A stretch of DNA of 64,000 nucleotides from Sinomonas atrocyanea (GTDB taxonomy: Bacteria; Actinomycetota; Actinomycetes; Actinomycetales; Micrococcaceae). Positions within the stretch are counted from its first letter, which is position 1. Each line of letters starts with the position of its first letter. A program made the position numbers and the translations under genes. The notes beneath the pieces were generated by a model, which was not told the DNA's origin, did not search any database, and was given only the letters and a program-made list of their open reading frames with translations. This document shows, in pieces, positions 8,701 through 16,384 of the stretch. The stretch is from NCBI RefSeq assembly GCF_001577305.1, contig NZ_CP014518.1, positions 3,782,001 to 3,846,000 of the forward strand, read 5' to 3'.

Positions 8701-8830
8701 GGAGGGCGAGCCACACGAGCGAGCCGGCCGGGACCGCCGCGAGGAGGAAGAACGCCGCCCGCCCCATCCGCCGGAAGATCCACGGCGCGCCAGCCGCCAC
8801 TGTGAAGTGCAGGGCGAGGACTGGCAGCAC
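5780..8830 (-). CDS. mrpA: Na+/H+ antiporter subunit A fused to subunit B
   Basis: 1016-aa MrpA with a C-terminal MnhB domain, hence no separate mrpB gene. The N-terminal half is NuoL-like with SKSALVPFHFWLPAAMAAPTPV-type channel motifs; a central DUF4040-like region (TQMLVETIVLVAFVLGL) follows; GHNFPGGGFAGGLVAG near residue 900 marks the MrpB part. A TTG codon further upstream is open, but GTG at 8830 has GGAG at 5-nt spacing and is preferred. Two extracytoplasmic loops carry the HDAGP/YDAGP peptide encoded by the GCACGACGCCGGCC repeat (7288-7302, 8674-8688). First gene of the mrp operon. Confidence 0.95.
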   Translation of the reverse strand: MLPVLALHFTVAAGAPWIFRRMGRAAFFLLAAVPAGSLVWLALLGPSAYDAGPVAAAAHGAAAASPARGIVESWDFVPTLGVQLAFRLDPLAWVLCLLVLGVGALVLLYCARYFKRGDAGLGGFGGQMLAFAGAMFGLVTADDLIALFIFWELTTVLSYLLIGYANVRLSARRSALQALVVTTAGGLAMLVGLILLGEAAGTYRISALLEKAPALVADPTTAVPVAAGAVLTLVGALSKSALVPFHFWLPAAMAAPTPVSAYLHAAAMVKAGVYLVARLAPALAATAYWQPVVLAFGLATMLLGGYRSLRQHDIKLILAFGTVSQLGFMVAVVGLGTPAAALAGLAMVVAHALFKAALFLVVGIIDHQTGTRDLRRLSGVFGRSRALAVAGTLAAASMAGLPLFGGFVAKEAIFDAFAHTPLPAAWEAVLLVGFALGSALTVAYSARFVWGAFARKPGVADTPFTPITPLFALAPALLALAGLAYGLWPAPVDAWAAPYAASVAAGAAAAHDAGPSPAPLPHLAAWHGISLPLALSAAGWILGAALFARRDAVGRAQARANVPADAERGYRALIGAVDQAAIWVTGRTQRGSLFFYLAVILAVAAIVPLAVLLTGGVPLPPPERVTLVDPGSPLIPVIGAAIAVGALAAVRANKRFLAVLMVSITGYGIALIFALQGAPDLAVTQMLVETIVLVAFVLGLRSLPPQLRDRTGGRYRAARIVIAAAFGTAMVLAGLAAMGARVVEPISLQFPDLAYRGGGGLNIVNVTLVDLRAWDTFGEISVLALAATGIASLIFIRHRGRALTATADVPTGSIGRVRGVEARSRGAAELAVARTFATVERDPWLVAGRTLAPERRSIIFEVVTRLLFHSMIVFSVYLLLAGHNFPGGGFAGGLVAGLALTIRYLAGGRFELHEAAPVSPGAVLGIGLATAALSAAVPLAAGAEVFQSAILTIWLPVFGDVKFVTSTIFDVGVYLVVVGLVIDVLRSLGSGIDEQIEAAAKAEARRSKAEREGAAR
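7288..7302. repeat. GCACGACGCCGGCC motif inside mrpA
   Basis: Exact 15-base motif in the coding region; on the coding strand it reads AHDAGP in a low-complexity loop. A one-mismatch copy at 8674-8688 reads YDAGP in the same gene. Confidence 0.7.
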
Positions 8831-8946
8831 AGGGACTCCGCTCGGTTGAAGGTTCAATTGTCAAACGTTGGGTGTGGCGGCACATCAGTTGGGTTCGGAG
8901 CCGCCAGTCTATCAATCGGGCCGAACCCGGCCGCTAGAGTTCAGGT

Positions 8947-10326
8947 ATGCAGGCGTCCGGCGTCTCCGAACTCGAACGGCACACCACGCCCGTGCGGCGG
9001 GGGCAGGTCCTGGCCTGGGCCGCATGGGACTGGGGGTCCGCGGCCTTCAACGCCGTCATGACCACCTTCGTCTTCACCGTCTACCTCACGTCCAAGGCCT
9101 TCGGCGGCGAGGACCACGGCTCCGCGGTGCTGGGCGCGTGCCTGGGCGTCGCGGGACTCGGGATCGCGCTGCTTGCCCCGGTCTCGGGCCAGCGCTCCGA
9201 CGCGGGCGGCCGGCGCAAACTCTGGCTCGGCGTGCACACCGGCGTGGTCGCGCTGCTGACCGGACTGTGCTTCTTCGCGTTCCCGCGGCCCGAGTTCCTC
9301 CTGTACGGCGCGGCGCTCATCGCCGCGGGCCACGTGTTCAGCGAGCTCGCCGGCGTGAACTACAACGCGATGCTCGAGCAGATCGCCAGCCCCGCGACGA
9401 TCGGCCGGGTCTCGGGGATCGGCTGGTCCGCCGGGTACTTCGGCGGGATCGTGGCGCTCCTGGCGGTGCTGGCGCTGTTCGTCCAGCCCGCCTTCCACTG
9501 GTTCGGCGCCTCCACCCAGGACTCGCTCAACCTCCGGCTCGTGGCGGTCTTCTCGATGCTGTGGATCATCGCGTTCTCGCTGCCGGTGATGTTCGCCGTC
9601 CCCGAGGTCCCGCGGCGGCCGGCCGCGCGGCTCGGGCTCTTCGCCTCCTACGGGCTGCTGTGGCGGCGGATCCGTGCGATCTGGGCCACGAGCCCGCACA
9701 CCATCTACTTCCTCGCCGCCTCGGCCGTGTTCCGCGACGGGCTCGCCGCGGTGTTCACGTTCGGCGGGGTCATCGCCGCCGGGACGTTCGGGTTCTCCCT
9801 CTCCCAGGTGATCTTCTTCGCGATCTTCGGCAACGTGGTCGCGGCGGCCGGGGCCCTGCTCGGCGGCGTGCTCGACGACGTCGTGGGGCCCAAGCGCGTC
9901 ATCATGGGCTCGCTCGTGGGCCTGCTCGTCGCGGCCGCCGCAATCCTCGTGCTCGGCAACGGCACGTACGCGCTCGGCGGGTTCACCTGGACCGGGGCGC
10001 TGACGTTCTGGATCTTCGGACTGTTCCTGTGCCTGTTCGTGGGACCGGCCCAGGCGTCCGCCCGGGCGTACCTCGCCCGGCTCGCGCCCGACGGGGAGGC
10101 CGGGGAGCTGTTCGGCCTCTACGCCACGACCGGCCGGGCCGTGAGCTTCCTCGCGCCCACCCTGTTCAGCGTGTGCATCACAATCGCGACCCGCCTCGTC
10201 CCCGCCGGGCAGGCCCAGCGCTGGGGCATCGCGGGCATCATGGTGGTCCTCCTCGCGGGGCTGCTCGTGCTCCTGCCCGTGCGGCCGCCGGCGCGCGTGG
10301 CCACCGCGGTGGTGCCGGAAGCCTGA
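8947..10326 (+). CDS. MFS transporter, UMF1/Atg22-like family
   Basis: 459-aa membrane protein with about 12 helices. The N-terminal AWAAWDWGSAAFNAVMTTFVF segment is the signature of the UMF1 (Atg22-like) branch of the major facilitator superfamily; the A-like loop GQRSDAGGRRK follows helix 2. Substrate unknown; Atg22 relatives export amino acids. The ATG lies 6 nt after a TAGAGT box (8935-8940), suggesting a leaderless mRNA divergent from the mrp operon. Confidence 0.85.
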   Translation: MQASGVSELERHTTPVRRGQVLAWAAWDWGSAAFNAVMTTFVFTVYLTSKAFGGEDHGSAVLGACLGVAGLGIALLAPVSGQRSDAGGRRKLWLGVHTGVVALLTGLCFFAFPRPEFLLYGAALIAAGHVFSELAGVNYNAMLEQIASPATIGRVSGIGWSAGYFGGIVALLAVLALFVQPAFHWFGASTQDSLNLRLVAVFSMLWIIAFSLPVMFAVPEVPRRPAARLGLFASYGLLWRRIRAIWATSPHTIYFLAASAVFRDGLAAVFTFGGVIAAGTFGFSLSQVIFFAIFGNVVAAAGALLGGVLDDVVGPKRVIMGSLVGLLVAAAAILVLGNGTYALGGFTWTGALTFWIFGLFLCLFVGPAQASARAYLARLAPDGEAGELFGLYATTGRAVSFLAPTLFSVCITIATRLVPAGQAQRWGIAGIMVVLLAGLLVLLPVRPPARVATAVVPEA

Positions 10327-10385
10327 CGTCACGCACGACGCCGGCCGCTCGCCGCCGTCGGCGTTCTCGCCCGCGGACTGCCCAC

Positions 10386-10452
10386 GCAGAAGTGCACTTC
10401 TCGCCGCCTAGTCCGCCGGAGGCGCACTGCACCGCGAGAAGTGCACTTCCGC
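10386..10452. repeat. Palindrome-ended element, family C (single copy)
   Basis: 67 bp bounded by 19-bp inverted arms around GAAGTGCACTTC (10386-10404 and 10434-10452, 18 of 19 paired); the core of each arm is itself a palindrome. Lies in the 209-bp gap between the MFS and KhtT-like genes, which also holds one GCACGACGCCGGCC motif (10332-10346). Confidence 0.75.
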
Positions 10453-10535
10453 AGCTCGCGCCCGCTGGCCAGAACTCCGCTGACGGCCCCTGCCCGCCCC
10501 GGGCCCCCGCACGGACCGGCCACTAGAGTTGACCC

Positions 10536-11018
10536 ATGAATGTTGACGAGACCGACCTCCCGGGGTTCGGGGTCCGCAAGGACTTCATGACCCAGTCGGG
10601 CCGCCGGCTCGGAGTTGTCACGCACCGCGACGGCGGGACCGAGCTCATCGTCTCCGCGTGGGACGACCCTGACACGTGCCAGGCGAGCATCCCCCTGACC
10701 GCCGACGAGGCGACCACCCTCGGCAACCTGCTCGGCGGCCAGAGGATCGTCATGCAGCTCACCGAGGAGCACCGCGAGGTCCCGGGCATCTCCACCCGCC
10801 AGTTCCACGTCGCGGCAGAGTCCCCGTACCGCGACCTGCCCATGGGCAAGGCCGCCGTCCGCACCCGCACGAACGTCTCGATCGTGGCGATCATGCGCGA
10901 GGGCGAGGTGCTCGCGGCGCCGGGGCCCGACGTCGTGCTCCGCACGGGCGACCTCATCGTCGCCGTCGGCACCGAGGAGGGCCTCGACCGGGCGGCTCAG
11001 ATCCTCCGCAACGGCTGA
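10536..11018 (+). CDS. khtT: Cation:proton antiporter regulatory subunit (TrkA-C domain)
   Basis: 160-aa cytoplasmic protein. The C-terminal half (about residues 80-158, SIVAIMREGEVLAAPGPDVVLRTGDLIVAVGTEEGL) is a RCK_C/TrkA-C ligand-binding domain; the N-terminal part matches the KhtT regulatory subunits that gate K+/H+ antiporters. ATG lies 6 nt after TAGAGT (10524-10529), so probably leaderless. The antiporter gene begins 6 bp downstream, forming a two-gene operon. In Bacillus KhtT binds c-di-AMP; whether this one does is not known. Confidence 0.88.
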   Translation: MNVDETDLPGFGVRKDFMTQSGRRLGVVTHRDGGTELIVSAWDDPDTCQASIPLTADEATTLGNLLGGQRIVMQLTEEHREVPGISTRQFHVAAESPYRDLPMGKAAVRTRTNVSIVAIMREGEVLAAPGPDVVLRTGDLIVAVGTEEGLDRAAQILRNG

Positions 11019-11024
11019 GCCGCG

Positions 11025-12215
11025 ATGGACCCCATCGCACTGACGCTGATCGAACTGGGGGCGGTCGTCTTCGCCTTGGGCCTGCTGGCGCGCCTCGCCG
11101 GACGGATCGGCATGTCCCCGATCCCCTTCTACCTCGTGGGCGGCCTGACGTTCGGCGCCGGAGGCCTCATCGACCTGGGCGGCGTGCGGGAGTTCGCCCA
11201 CCTGTCCGGGGAGATCGGCGTCATCCTGCTCCTGCTCATGCTCGGGCTGGAATACACGGCGCAGGAGCTCGTCACGGGGCTGAAGACCTCGTGGCAGGCC
11301 GGTGTCATGGACCTGGTGCTGAACGCGCTGCCCGGGGCCGGGGTCGCGCTGCTGCTCGGCTGGGGCGGCGTCGGCGCCCTGGTCCTGGGCGGCGTCACGT
11401 ACATCTCGTCCTCGGGGATCGTGGCCAAGGTCATCACCGACCTCGGGCGGCTCGGCAACCGCGAGACGCCCACCATCCTCGCGGTCCTCGTGTTCGAGGA
11501 CCTCGCCATGGCCATCTATCTGCCGATCCTCACCGCGACCCTCGCCGGGGTGAGCTTCCTGGGCGGCCTGCAGACGGTGGGGATCTCCCTCGTCGTCGTA
11601 ACCGTGGTCCTCCTGGTCGCGCTGCGGCACGGGCACCACGTCTCCAAGGCCGTCCACAGCGAGAACTCGGAGGTCTTCCTCCTCAACGTCCTCGGCCTCG
11701 CGCTCCTCGTGGCGGGGCTGGCCTCGGCGATGCAGGTCTCCGCGGCCGTGGGCGCCTTCATGCTCGGCATCGCGATCTCGGGCACGACGGCGCACCTCGC
11801 CTCCCGCCTGCTCGAGCCTCTGCGGGACCTCTTCGCCGCGATCTTCTTCGTCGCGTTCGGCCTCAACACGGACCCGACCACCATCCCGCCCGTGCTCGGG
11901 TGGGCCCTGCTGCTCGCCGTGGTCACCGCCGCGACGAAGTTCGTGACGGGCTGGTGGGCCGCCGCCCGCGCCGGGGTGGCCGTGCCGGGGCGGGCGCGCG
12001 CAGGCGCCGCGCTCATTGCGCGCGGCGAATTCTCGATCGTGATCGCTGGCCTCGCGGTCACCGCCGGCGCGGTCAACGACGAGCTCGCGGCCCTCGCGAC
12101 CGCCTACGTGCTCCTCATGGCAGTCCTCGGGCCCCTCGCGGCGCGCTTCGTCGAGCCGGTCGTCAGGGCGGTCCGCCGCTCGGGCGCCCGCAAGGCCGCG
12201 GAGGCGCCTTCCTGA
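11025..12215 (+). CDS. khtU: K+/H+ antiporter, CPA2 family (KhtU-like)
   Basis: 396-aa integral membrane antiporter with roughly 12 helices. CPA2 hallmarks are LLLMLGLEYTAQEL, the conserved VLVFEDLAMA containing an ED pair, and FFVAFGLNTDP. It lacks an internal RCK/TrkA-N domain, consistent with a separate KhtT-type regulatory subunit 6 bp upstream. Likely exports K+ in exchange for protons at alkaline pH. The downstream gap carries a GCACGACGCCGGCC motif (12234-12248). Confidence 0.88.
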   Translation: MDPIALTLIELGAVVFALGLLARLAGRIGMSPIPFYLVGGLTFGAGGLIDLGGVREFAHLSGEIGVILLLLMLGLEYTAQELVTGLKTSWQAGVMDLVLNALPGAGVALLLGWGGVGALVLGGVTYISSSGIVAKVITDLGRLGNRETPTILAVLVFEDLAMAIYLPILTATLAGVSFLGGLQTVGISLVVVTVVLLVALRHGHHVSKAVHSENSEVFLLNVLGLALLVAGLASAMQVSAAVGAFMLGIAISGTTAHLASRLLEPLRDLFAAIFFVAFGLNTDPTTIPPVLGWALLLAVVTAATKFVTGWWAAARAGVAVPGRARAGAALIARGEFSIVIAGLAVTAGAVNDELAALATAYVLLMAVLGPLAARFVEPVVRAVRRSGARKAAEAPS

Positions 12216-12347
12216 GCATTCCCGCCCGCGCGGCGCACGACGCCGGCCCCTCGCCCGGGCGGGCCGGACCGCCTGAGGGGAGCGCGCGGCGTCGGACTTA
12301 AACGCCCCCGCAACCGGTGCGAAACACCGCCGGGCTTGGATGGGGGC

Positions 12348-13181
12348 ATGAGCATCTTCACGCACACGCCCCCTCCGTCCGAGCTGGCCTGCGACGTGTG
12401 CGGCCGGTACCCGGAGCCGACCAAGCTGAGGCTCATGCTCGCGAGCGTCGCGGCCACGCTGCCGATCGAGCTCGGGGCCAATGCGCTCCTGGTCGGCACG
12501 CACTGGCCGCTCGCTGTGCAGGTGGTGCTGCTGGCGGTGGTCTCGACCGCGCTCGTCATCTGGGTCGCGGAGCCCGGCGTGCGGCGGCTGTTCCGGTCGT
12601 GGCTGCACGCCCCGGCGCTGCGGCGGCGGCGCGAGCTGGGGCTCGCGCCCGCGCTGTGGCGCGCCCGGGCCACGCTGGCGGACACGCCCGGGGCGCTCGA
12701 GCACCTCACGCATGCGCTGGCCGGGCTCGGGGTGAACATCCTCTCGATCCAGGCCCAGCCCGTGCGCGGCGGGGTGGTGGACGAGCTCGTGCTCTCGGCG
12801 CCCGGCGGCCTGACCGAGGCAGACCTGCTGGACGCGCTCGCGGACGGCGGCGGGGCGGGGACCCGGGTCTGGCCCACCACCCCGCTGGCCCTGGCCGACG
12901 CGCCCACGCGGGCGCTCTCGCTCGCCGCCCAGGTCGCGGCCGCGCCCGCCGAGCTGCCGTACGCCGCCGCCGAGCTCCTTTCGGCCCAGCGCGTCCCGGC
13001 CGAGAAGGCGCTGCCCGATGCCTGGCACGCCGCCCGGACCGTGCTCAAGGTGCCCACGCCGTGGGACGCGCCGCTCGTGCTCATCCGCCCGGGCGTGCCG
13101 TTCACGCCGGCCGAGGAGGCGCGGGCGGCGCGGCTCGCCGAGCTGGCCGAGGTCGTTGAGCGGCAGCGCACGGCCCCCTGA
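12348..13181 (+). CDS. Membrane protein with ACT-like domain
   Basis: 277 aa. Starts with a soluble head (TPPPSELACDVCGRYPEP), two membrane helices (LPIELGANALLVG, LAVQVVLLAVVSTALVIW), then after residue 100 a stretch ATLADTPGALEHLTHALAGLGVNILSIQAQP that has the LxDxPGxL pattern of ACT amino-acid-binding domains. The C-terminal half is Ala-rich without a recognised domain. ATG at 12348 is preferred over a TTG four codons earlier because of a GGATGGGGG purine tract before it. Function unknown. Confidence 0.7.
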   Translation: MSIFTHTPPPSELACDVCGRYPEPTKLRLMLASVAATLPIELGANALLVGTHWPLAVQVVLLAVVSTALVIWVAEPGVRRLFRSWLHAPALRRRRELGLAPALWRARATLADTPGALEHLTHALAGLGVNILSIQAQPVRGGVVDELVLSAPGGLTEADLLDALADGGGAGTRVWPTTPLALADAPTRALSLAAQVAAAPAELPYAAAELLSAQRVPAEKALPDAWHAARTVLKVPTPWDAPLVLIRPGVPFTPAEEARAARLAELAEVVERQRTAP

Positions 13182-13237
13182 CCGCGTGGTCACCGCGCAA
13201 GAACACGTGGTTACCGCGCGAGCGCGCGAGATCGGGC

Positions 13238-13879
13238 CTAGCGGACGATCAGCACGTCCAGCGTCCGGGGCCCGTGGACTCCCTCGACGCGCTCGAGCTC
13301 GATGTCGCTCGTGGCGCTCGGACCGGAGATGAGCGTGAGCGGGCGCGTGACGTCGAGCCGTGCGAAGCCCTCCGGCACGATCCCCACGATCGTCTCGACC
13401 GGCACCACGCACACGTGGTGGTCCGGCACGAGCGAGATCGCGCGCCGCCCCTGGTCCGGGGACCCGTCCAGCACGATCGTGCCGGTCTCCGCAATGCTCA
13501 CCGCAGACCCCGTCACCACGGCGCCGATCGCATCGAGACGGTCGACACCGAGCGGCTCCTCACGCGAGTCGGTGGCCCTCCGGTCGGCGAGGCTCGGGTG
13601 GAGCCAATCGGCCGGGAGCCCGGCGGGAGCCACGAAGGTCTTGCCCTCGAGCCGGGTCCTGATGGCCTCGGCCAGCTCCGCCGCCGCCACGACCTCGACC
13701 CGGGCCTTGTAGTCCTCGAGCCGGTCGACGAGGAGGTCGACGAGCTCGTCCTCGGTACGGCCCGACGTCGCGCGGTAGCCCGCTCCGGGCGCCGAAGCCC
13801 CGACCTCGCGCTCCCCCGGGGTGATGTCGGTGCCGAGGGCGGCGTGGATCCTGGCCAGGATGTCGTCGCGGGCGCTCAC
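13238..13879 (-). CDS. lutC: Lactate utilization protein C (LUD domain)
   Basis: 213-aa LutC/YkgG protein. Family features are the N-terminal ARDDILARIHAAL helix, the central DAIGAVVTGSAVSIAETGTIVLD and the final RTLDVLIVR. The complex LutABC oxidises L-lactate to pyruvate. The GTG start overlaps the lutB stop by 4 bp (GTGA). Last gene of lutABC. Confidence 0.95.
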   Translation of the reverse strand: MSARDDILARIHAALGTDITPGEREVGASAPGAGYRATSGRTEDELVDLLVDRLEDYKARVEVVAAAELAEAIRTRLEGKTFVAPAGLPADWLHPSLADRRATDSREEPLGVDRLDAIGAVVTGSAVSIAETGTIVLDGSPDQGRRAISLVPDHHVCVVPVETIVGIVPEGFARLDVTRPLTLISGPSATSDIELERVEGVHGPRTLDVLIVR

Positions 13880-15402
13880 TTGCCCTCCCCTTCCTTGATG
13901 CCGTGTGGGTCAGCCGAGTTCTTCGCGCGCTTGGCCCACTGGGCCCGGAAGGACTCCGCGGGCGGGGCCGGGATGTCGCGGCTCTGCGTCCAGCCGGCGC
14001 CGAGGCCGGGCAGCTTCGAGATCACCCCGTCACGGCCCGCCGCGGCCTTCCCGAGCGGGAGCCCGCGCTCGAGCAGGCCCATGCGCGCGCCGTCGGACAT
14101 CGCCCAGGACGCCCCCGCCATGGCGAGGTCGAACTGCGAGGGCAGGCGCCGCGCGCCCGGCCTCGAGTGCCGGGCCTCGACGTCCTCGCCGCGCAGGTGC
14201 ACGAGGATCTCGGGGATGTTGATCTTCACCGGGCACGCGTCGAAGCACGCCCCGCACAGCGAGGAGGCGTACGGCAGGGACTTGTTCTCCTCGGCCTCGA
14301 CGCCGGTGAGCAGCGGCGAGAGGATCGCGCCGATCGGCCCCGGGTAGGTGGACCCGTAGGCGTGGCCGCCGGCCCGCTCGTACACCGGGCACACATTCAT
14401 GCAGGCCGAGCAGCGGATGCAGTGCAGGGCAGAGCGTCCGTGGCGGTCGGCGAGCGCCCGGGTGCGGCCGTTGTCCAGCAGCACCACGTGCACGTCCTTC
14501 GGTCCGTCGCCGGGCGTCGAACCGGTCCAGAGGGAGGTGTACGGGTTCATGCGCTCCCCGGTCGAGGAGCGCGGGAGCAGCTGCATGAAGACCCCCAGGT
14601 CCTCGGCCCGCGGGAGGACCTTCTCGATCCCCATGACGGTGATGAGCGTCTCGGGCAGGGTCAGGCACATGCGCCCGTTGCCCTCGGACTCGACCACGCC
14701 GAGGGTGCCGGTCTCGGCGATGCCGAAGTTGGCCCCGGAGATGGCCACCTTCGCCGAGAGGAACTTGCGGCGCAGGTGCGCGCGGGCGGCCATGGCGAGC
14801 CTGCGCGGCTCGTCCGTCAGCTCCGGGTCCACGCCGGGCATCTCGCGCAGGAAGATGTCGCGGATCTCGGTGCGGTTGCGGTGGATCGCGGGGACCAGGA
14901 TGTGCGAGGGCTTGTCGTGGCCGAGCTGGACGATGAGCTCGGCGAGGTCCGTCTCGAAGGCCGCGATGCCGCGCTCCTCGAGGTACTCGTTGAGCCCGAT
15001 CTCCTGGGTGGCCATGGACTTGACCTTGACCACCTCGCTCGAGCCGGTGGCGCGCACGAGGCCCTCGACGATCCGATTGGCCTCGGCCGCGTCGCGGGCC
15101 CAGTGGACGGTGCCGCCGCGCGCCGTGAACTGCTCCTCGAACTGGGCCAGCAGCTCGGGCAGGCGCTCCATCGCCTCGGCCTTGATCGCGGACCCGGCCT
15201 CCCGCAGCTCCTCCCAGTCTGGCAGCTCGGAGACCACGCGCAGGCGCTTGTCCCGGATGGTGTGGGTCGCGTGGCGCAGGTTCGCGCGCAGCTGGTCGTT
15301 CTGCAGCTCGCGGCGCGCGTAGCTCGGGAACGGCTCGGTCTCGGAGATGTTGCCGAAGCCGCGGGGCGGCAGGGCCGGCATGCCAAGGGACACCGTGCTC
15401 AT
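13876..15402 (-). CDS. lutB: Lactate utilization iron-sulfur protein B
   Basis: 508 aa. A LUD domain (about residues 80-310, AISGANFGIAETGTLGVVESEGN) is followed by two ferredoxin-like clusters, CIRCSACMNVCPVYERAGG (near 328) and CGACFDACPVKIN (near 381), each ready to bind a [4Fe-4S] centre. Electron-transfer subunit of the L-lactate oxidising complex. ATG at 15402 overlaps the lutA stop by 4 bp. The longer open frame upstream of 15402 is not coding. Confidence 0.96.
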   Translation of the reverse strand: MSTVSLGMPALPPRGFGNISETEPFPSYARRELQNDQLRANLRHATHTIRDKRLRVVSELPDWEELREAGSAIKAEAMERLPELLAQFEEQFTARGGTVHWARDAAEANRIVEGLVRATGSSEVVKVKSMATQEIGLNEYLEERGIAAFETDLAELIVQLGHDKPSHILVPAIHRNRTEIRDIFLREMPGVDPELTDEPRRLAMAARAHLRRKFLSAKVAISGANFGIAETGTLGVVESEGNGRMCLTLPETLITVMGIEKVLPRAEDLGVFMQLLPRSSTGERMNPYTSLWTGSTPGDGPKDVHVVLLDNGRTRALADRHGRSALHCIRCSACMNVCPVYERAGGHAYGSTYPGPIGAILSPLLTGVEAEENKSLPYASSLCGACFDACPVKINIPEILVHLRGEDVEARHSRPGARRLPSQFDLAMAGASWAMSDGARMGLLERGLPLGKAAAGRDGVISKLPGLGAGWTQSRDIPAPPAESFRAQWAKRAKNSADPHGIKEGEGK

Positions 15403-16256
15403 CGGGCACCTCCGGGGGTCCCGGCGAGCGCGAGCTCGCCGTCGATGGTGAGGGGCTTCTCGCGGGTGGAGGCGAGCACCTCGGCGAGGTGGACGGTCCG
15501 CACGGGGCGGCCGGACGGCGTCGTGCGCTTCTCGCGGTGGAGGCCGCCGCCGATGTGCATGAGGCAGGAGGCGTCGCCGCCCGCGCAGGCGCCCGCGCCG
15601 GTGCCGCAGATGTTCGCGACCTTGTCCGCGAGCATCGCGGAGGAGACGTCCGCGTTCTTGATCGAGAAGGTGCCGCCGAAGCCGCAGCACTGCTCGGCCT
15701 CGGGGAGGTCCACGACCTCGAGGCCCTCGACCGAGGCGAGCAGCGAGCGCTGCCGGTCGCCGAGGTGGAGCAGGCGCATGCCGTGGCACGAGGGGTGGTA
15801 CGTGATCGTGCCCGGGAGGTAGGAGCCGAGCTGCGCGGCCGCGTCGGCCACGCCGAGGACGTCCGTGAGGAGCTGGGCGAGCTCGTAGGTGCGGGCCCCG
15901 ACCGCGTCTGCCCGGGCGGCGAGGGTGCTGTCCGCGCCCTTGACCCCGTGCTCGACGGCCCAGTCCGCCACCAGGGCGTGCTGGTGCTTGACCGAGGCCA
16001 CGCACGAGCCCGACGGCGCGACGGCCACCTCGTACTCCCCGGTGTCGAAGCCAGACTCGAAAGTGCGGACGTGGTTGGCCACGACAGGCAGTGCCTCGGG
16101 GAAGTAGCCCGAGTTGACGTGCATCTGGCCGCAGCACGCCTGGCCGGCGGGGAACACGACCTCGTGCCCCAGCCGCTCCAGGATCTCCACGGTGGCCTGG
16201 GCGACCCGCGGGTACATCGCGTCGACGATGCAGGTCGCGAAGAGCGCGATTCTCAT
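15399..16256 (-). CDS. lutA: Lactate utilization protein A (CCG-domain protein)
   Basis: 285-aa protein with two cysteine-rich CCG domains, GQACCGQMH near residue 41 and QCCGFGGTFS near residue 190, typical of LutA/GlpC-like heterodisulfide-type subunits. ATG with GAGAGG 6 nt upstream. First gene of lutABC; its promoter region (16298-16340) carries a TGGTCTGACCA operator. Confidence 0.95.
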   Translation of the reverse strand: MRIALFATCIVDAMYPRVAQATVEILERLGHEVVFPAGQACCGQMHVNSGYFPEALPVVANHVRTFESGFDTGEYEVAVAPSGSCVASVKHQHALVADWAVEHGVKGADSTLAARADAVGARTYELAQLLTDVLGVADAAAQLGSYLPGTITYHPSCHGMRLLHLGDRQRSLLASVEGLEVVDLPEAEQCCGFGGTFSIKNADVSSAMLADKVANICGTGAGACAGGDASCLMHIGGGLHREKRTTPSGRPVRTVHLAEVLASTREKPLTIDGELALAGTPGGAR

Positions 16257-16297
16257 GCGTGTCCTCTCTGGGCCGCGGCTGCGAGAGCGCGGCCATG

Positions 16298-16308
16298 TGG
16301 TCTGACCA
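16298..16308. promoter_or_regulatory. LldR operator in lutA promoter
   Basis: TGGTCTGACCA, an 11-bp perfect inverted repeat of the FadR-subfamily TGGTnnnACCA type. It lies immediately downstream of a predicted -10 (TAGTAT, reverse strand) of lutA, a position that would block transcription. Same sequence in front of dld and lldP. Confidence 0.8.
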
Positions 16309-16338
16309 TACTATAGCGACGTGTGGCGGGTCACACCA
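16309..16338 (-). promoter_or_regulatory. Predicted lutA promoter
   Basis: Reading the complement, TGTGAC is followed 16 nt later by TAGTAT, then by the operator TGGTCAGACCA. Weak -35, good -10. A second partial dyad GTGTG-N6-CACAC overlaps the -35 region. Confidence 0.5.
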
Positions 16339-16384
16339 CACTATGACGAGGCAGCGGCCGCCCGCAGGACCGGGAACCGGAGGA

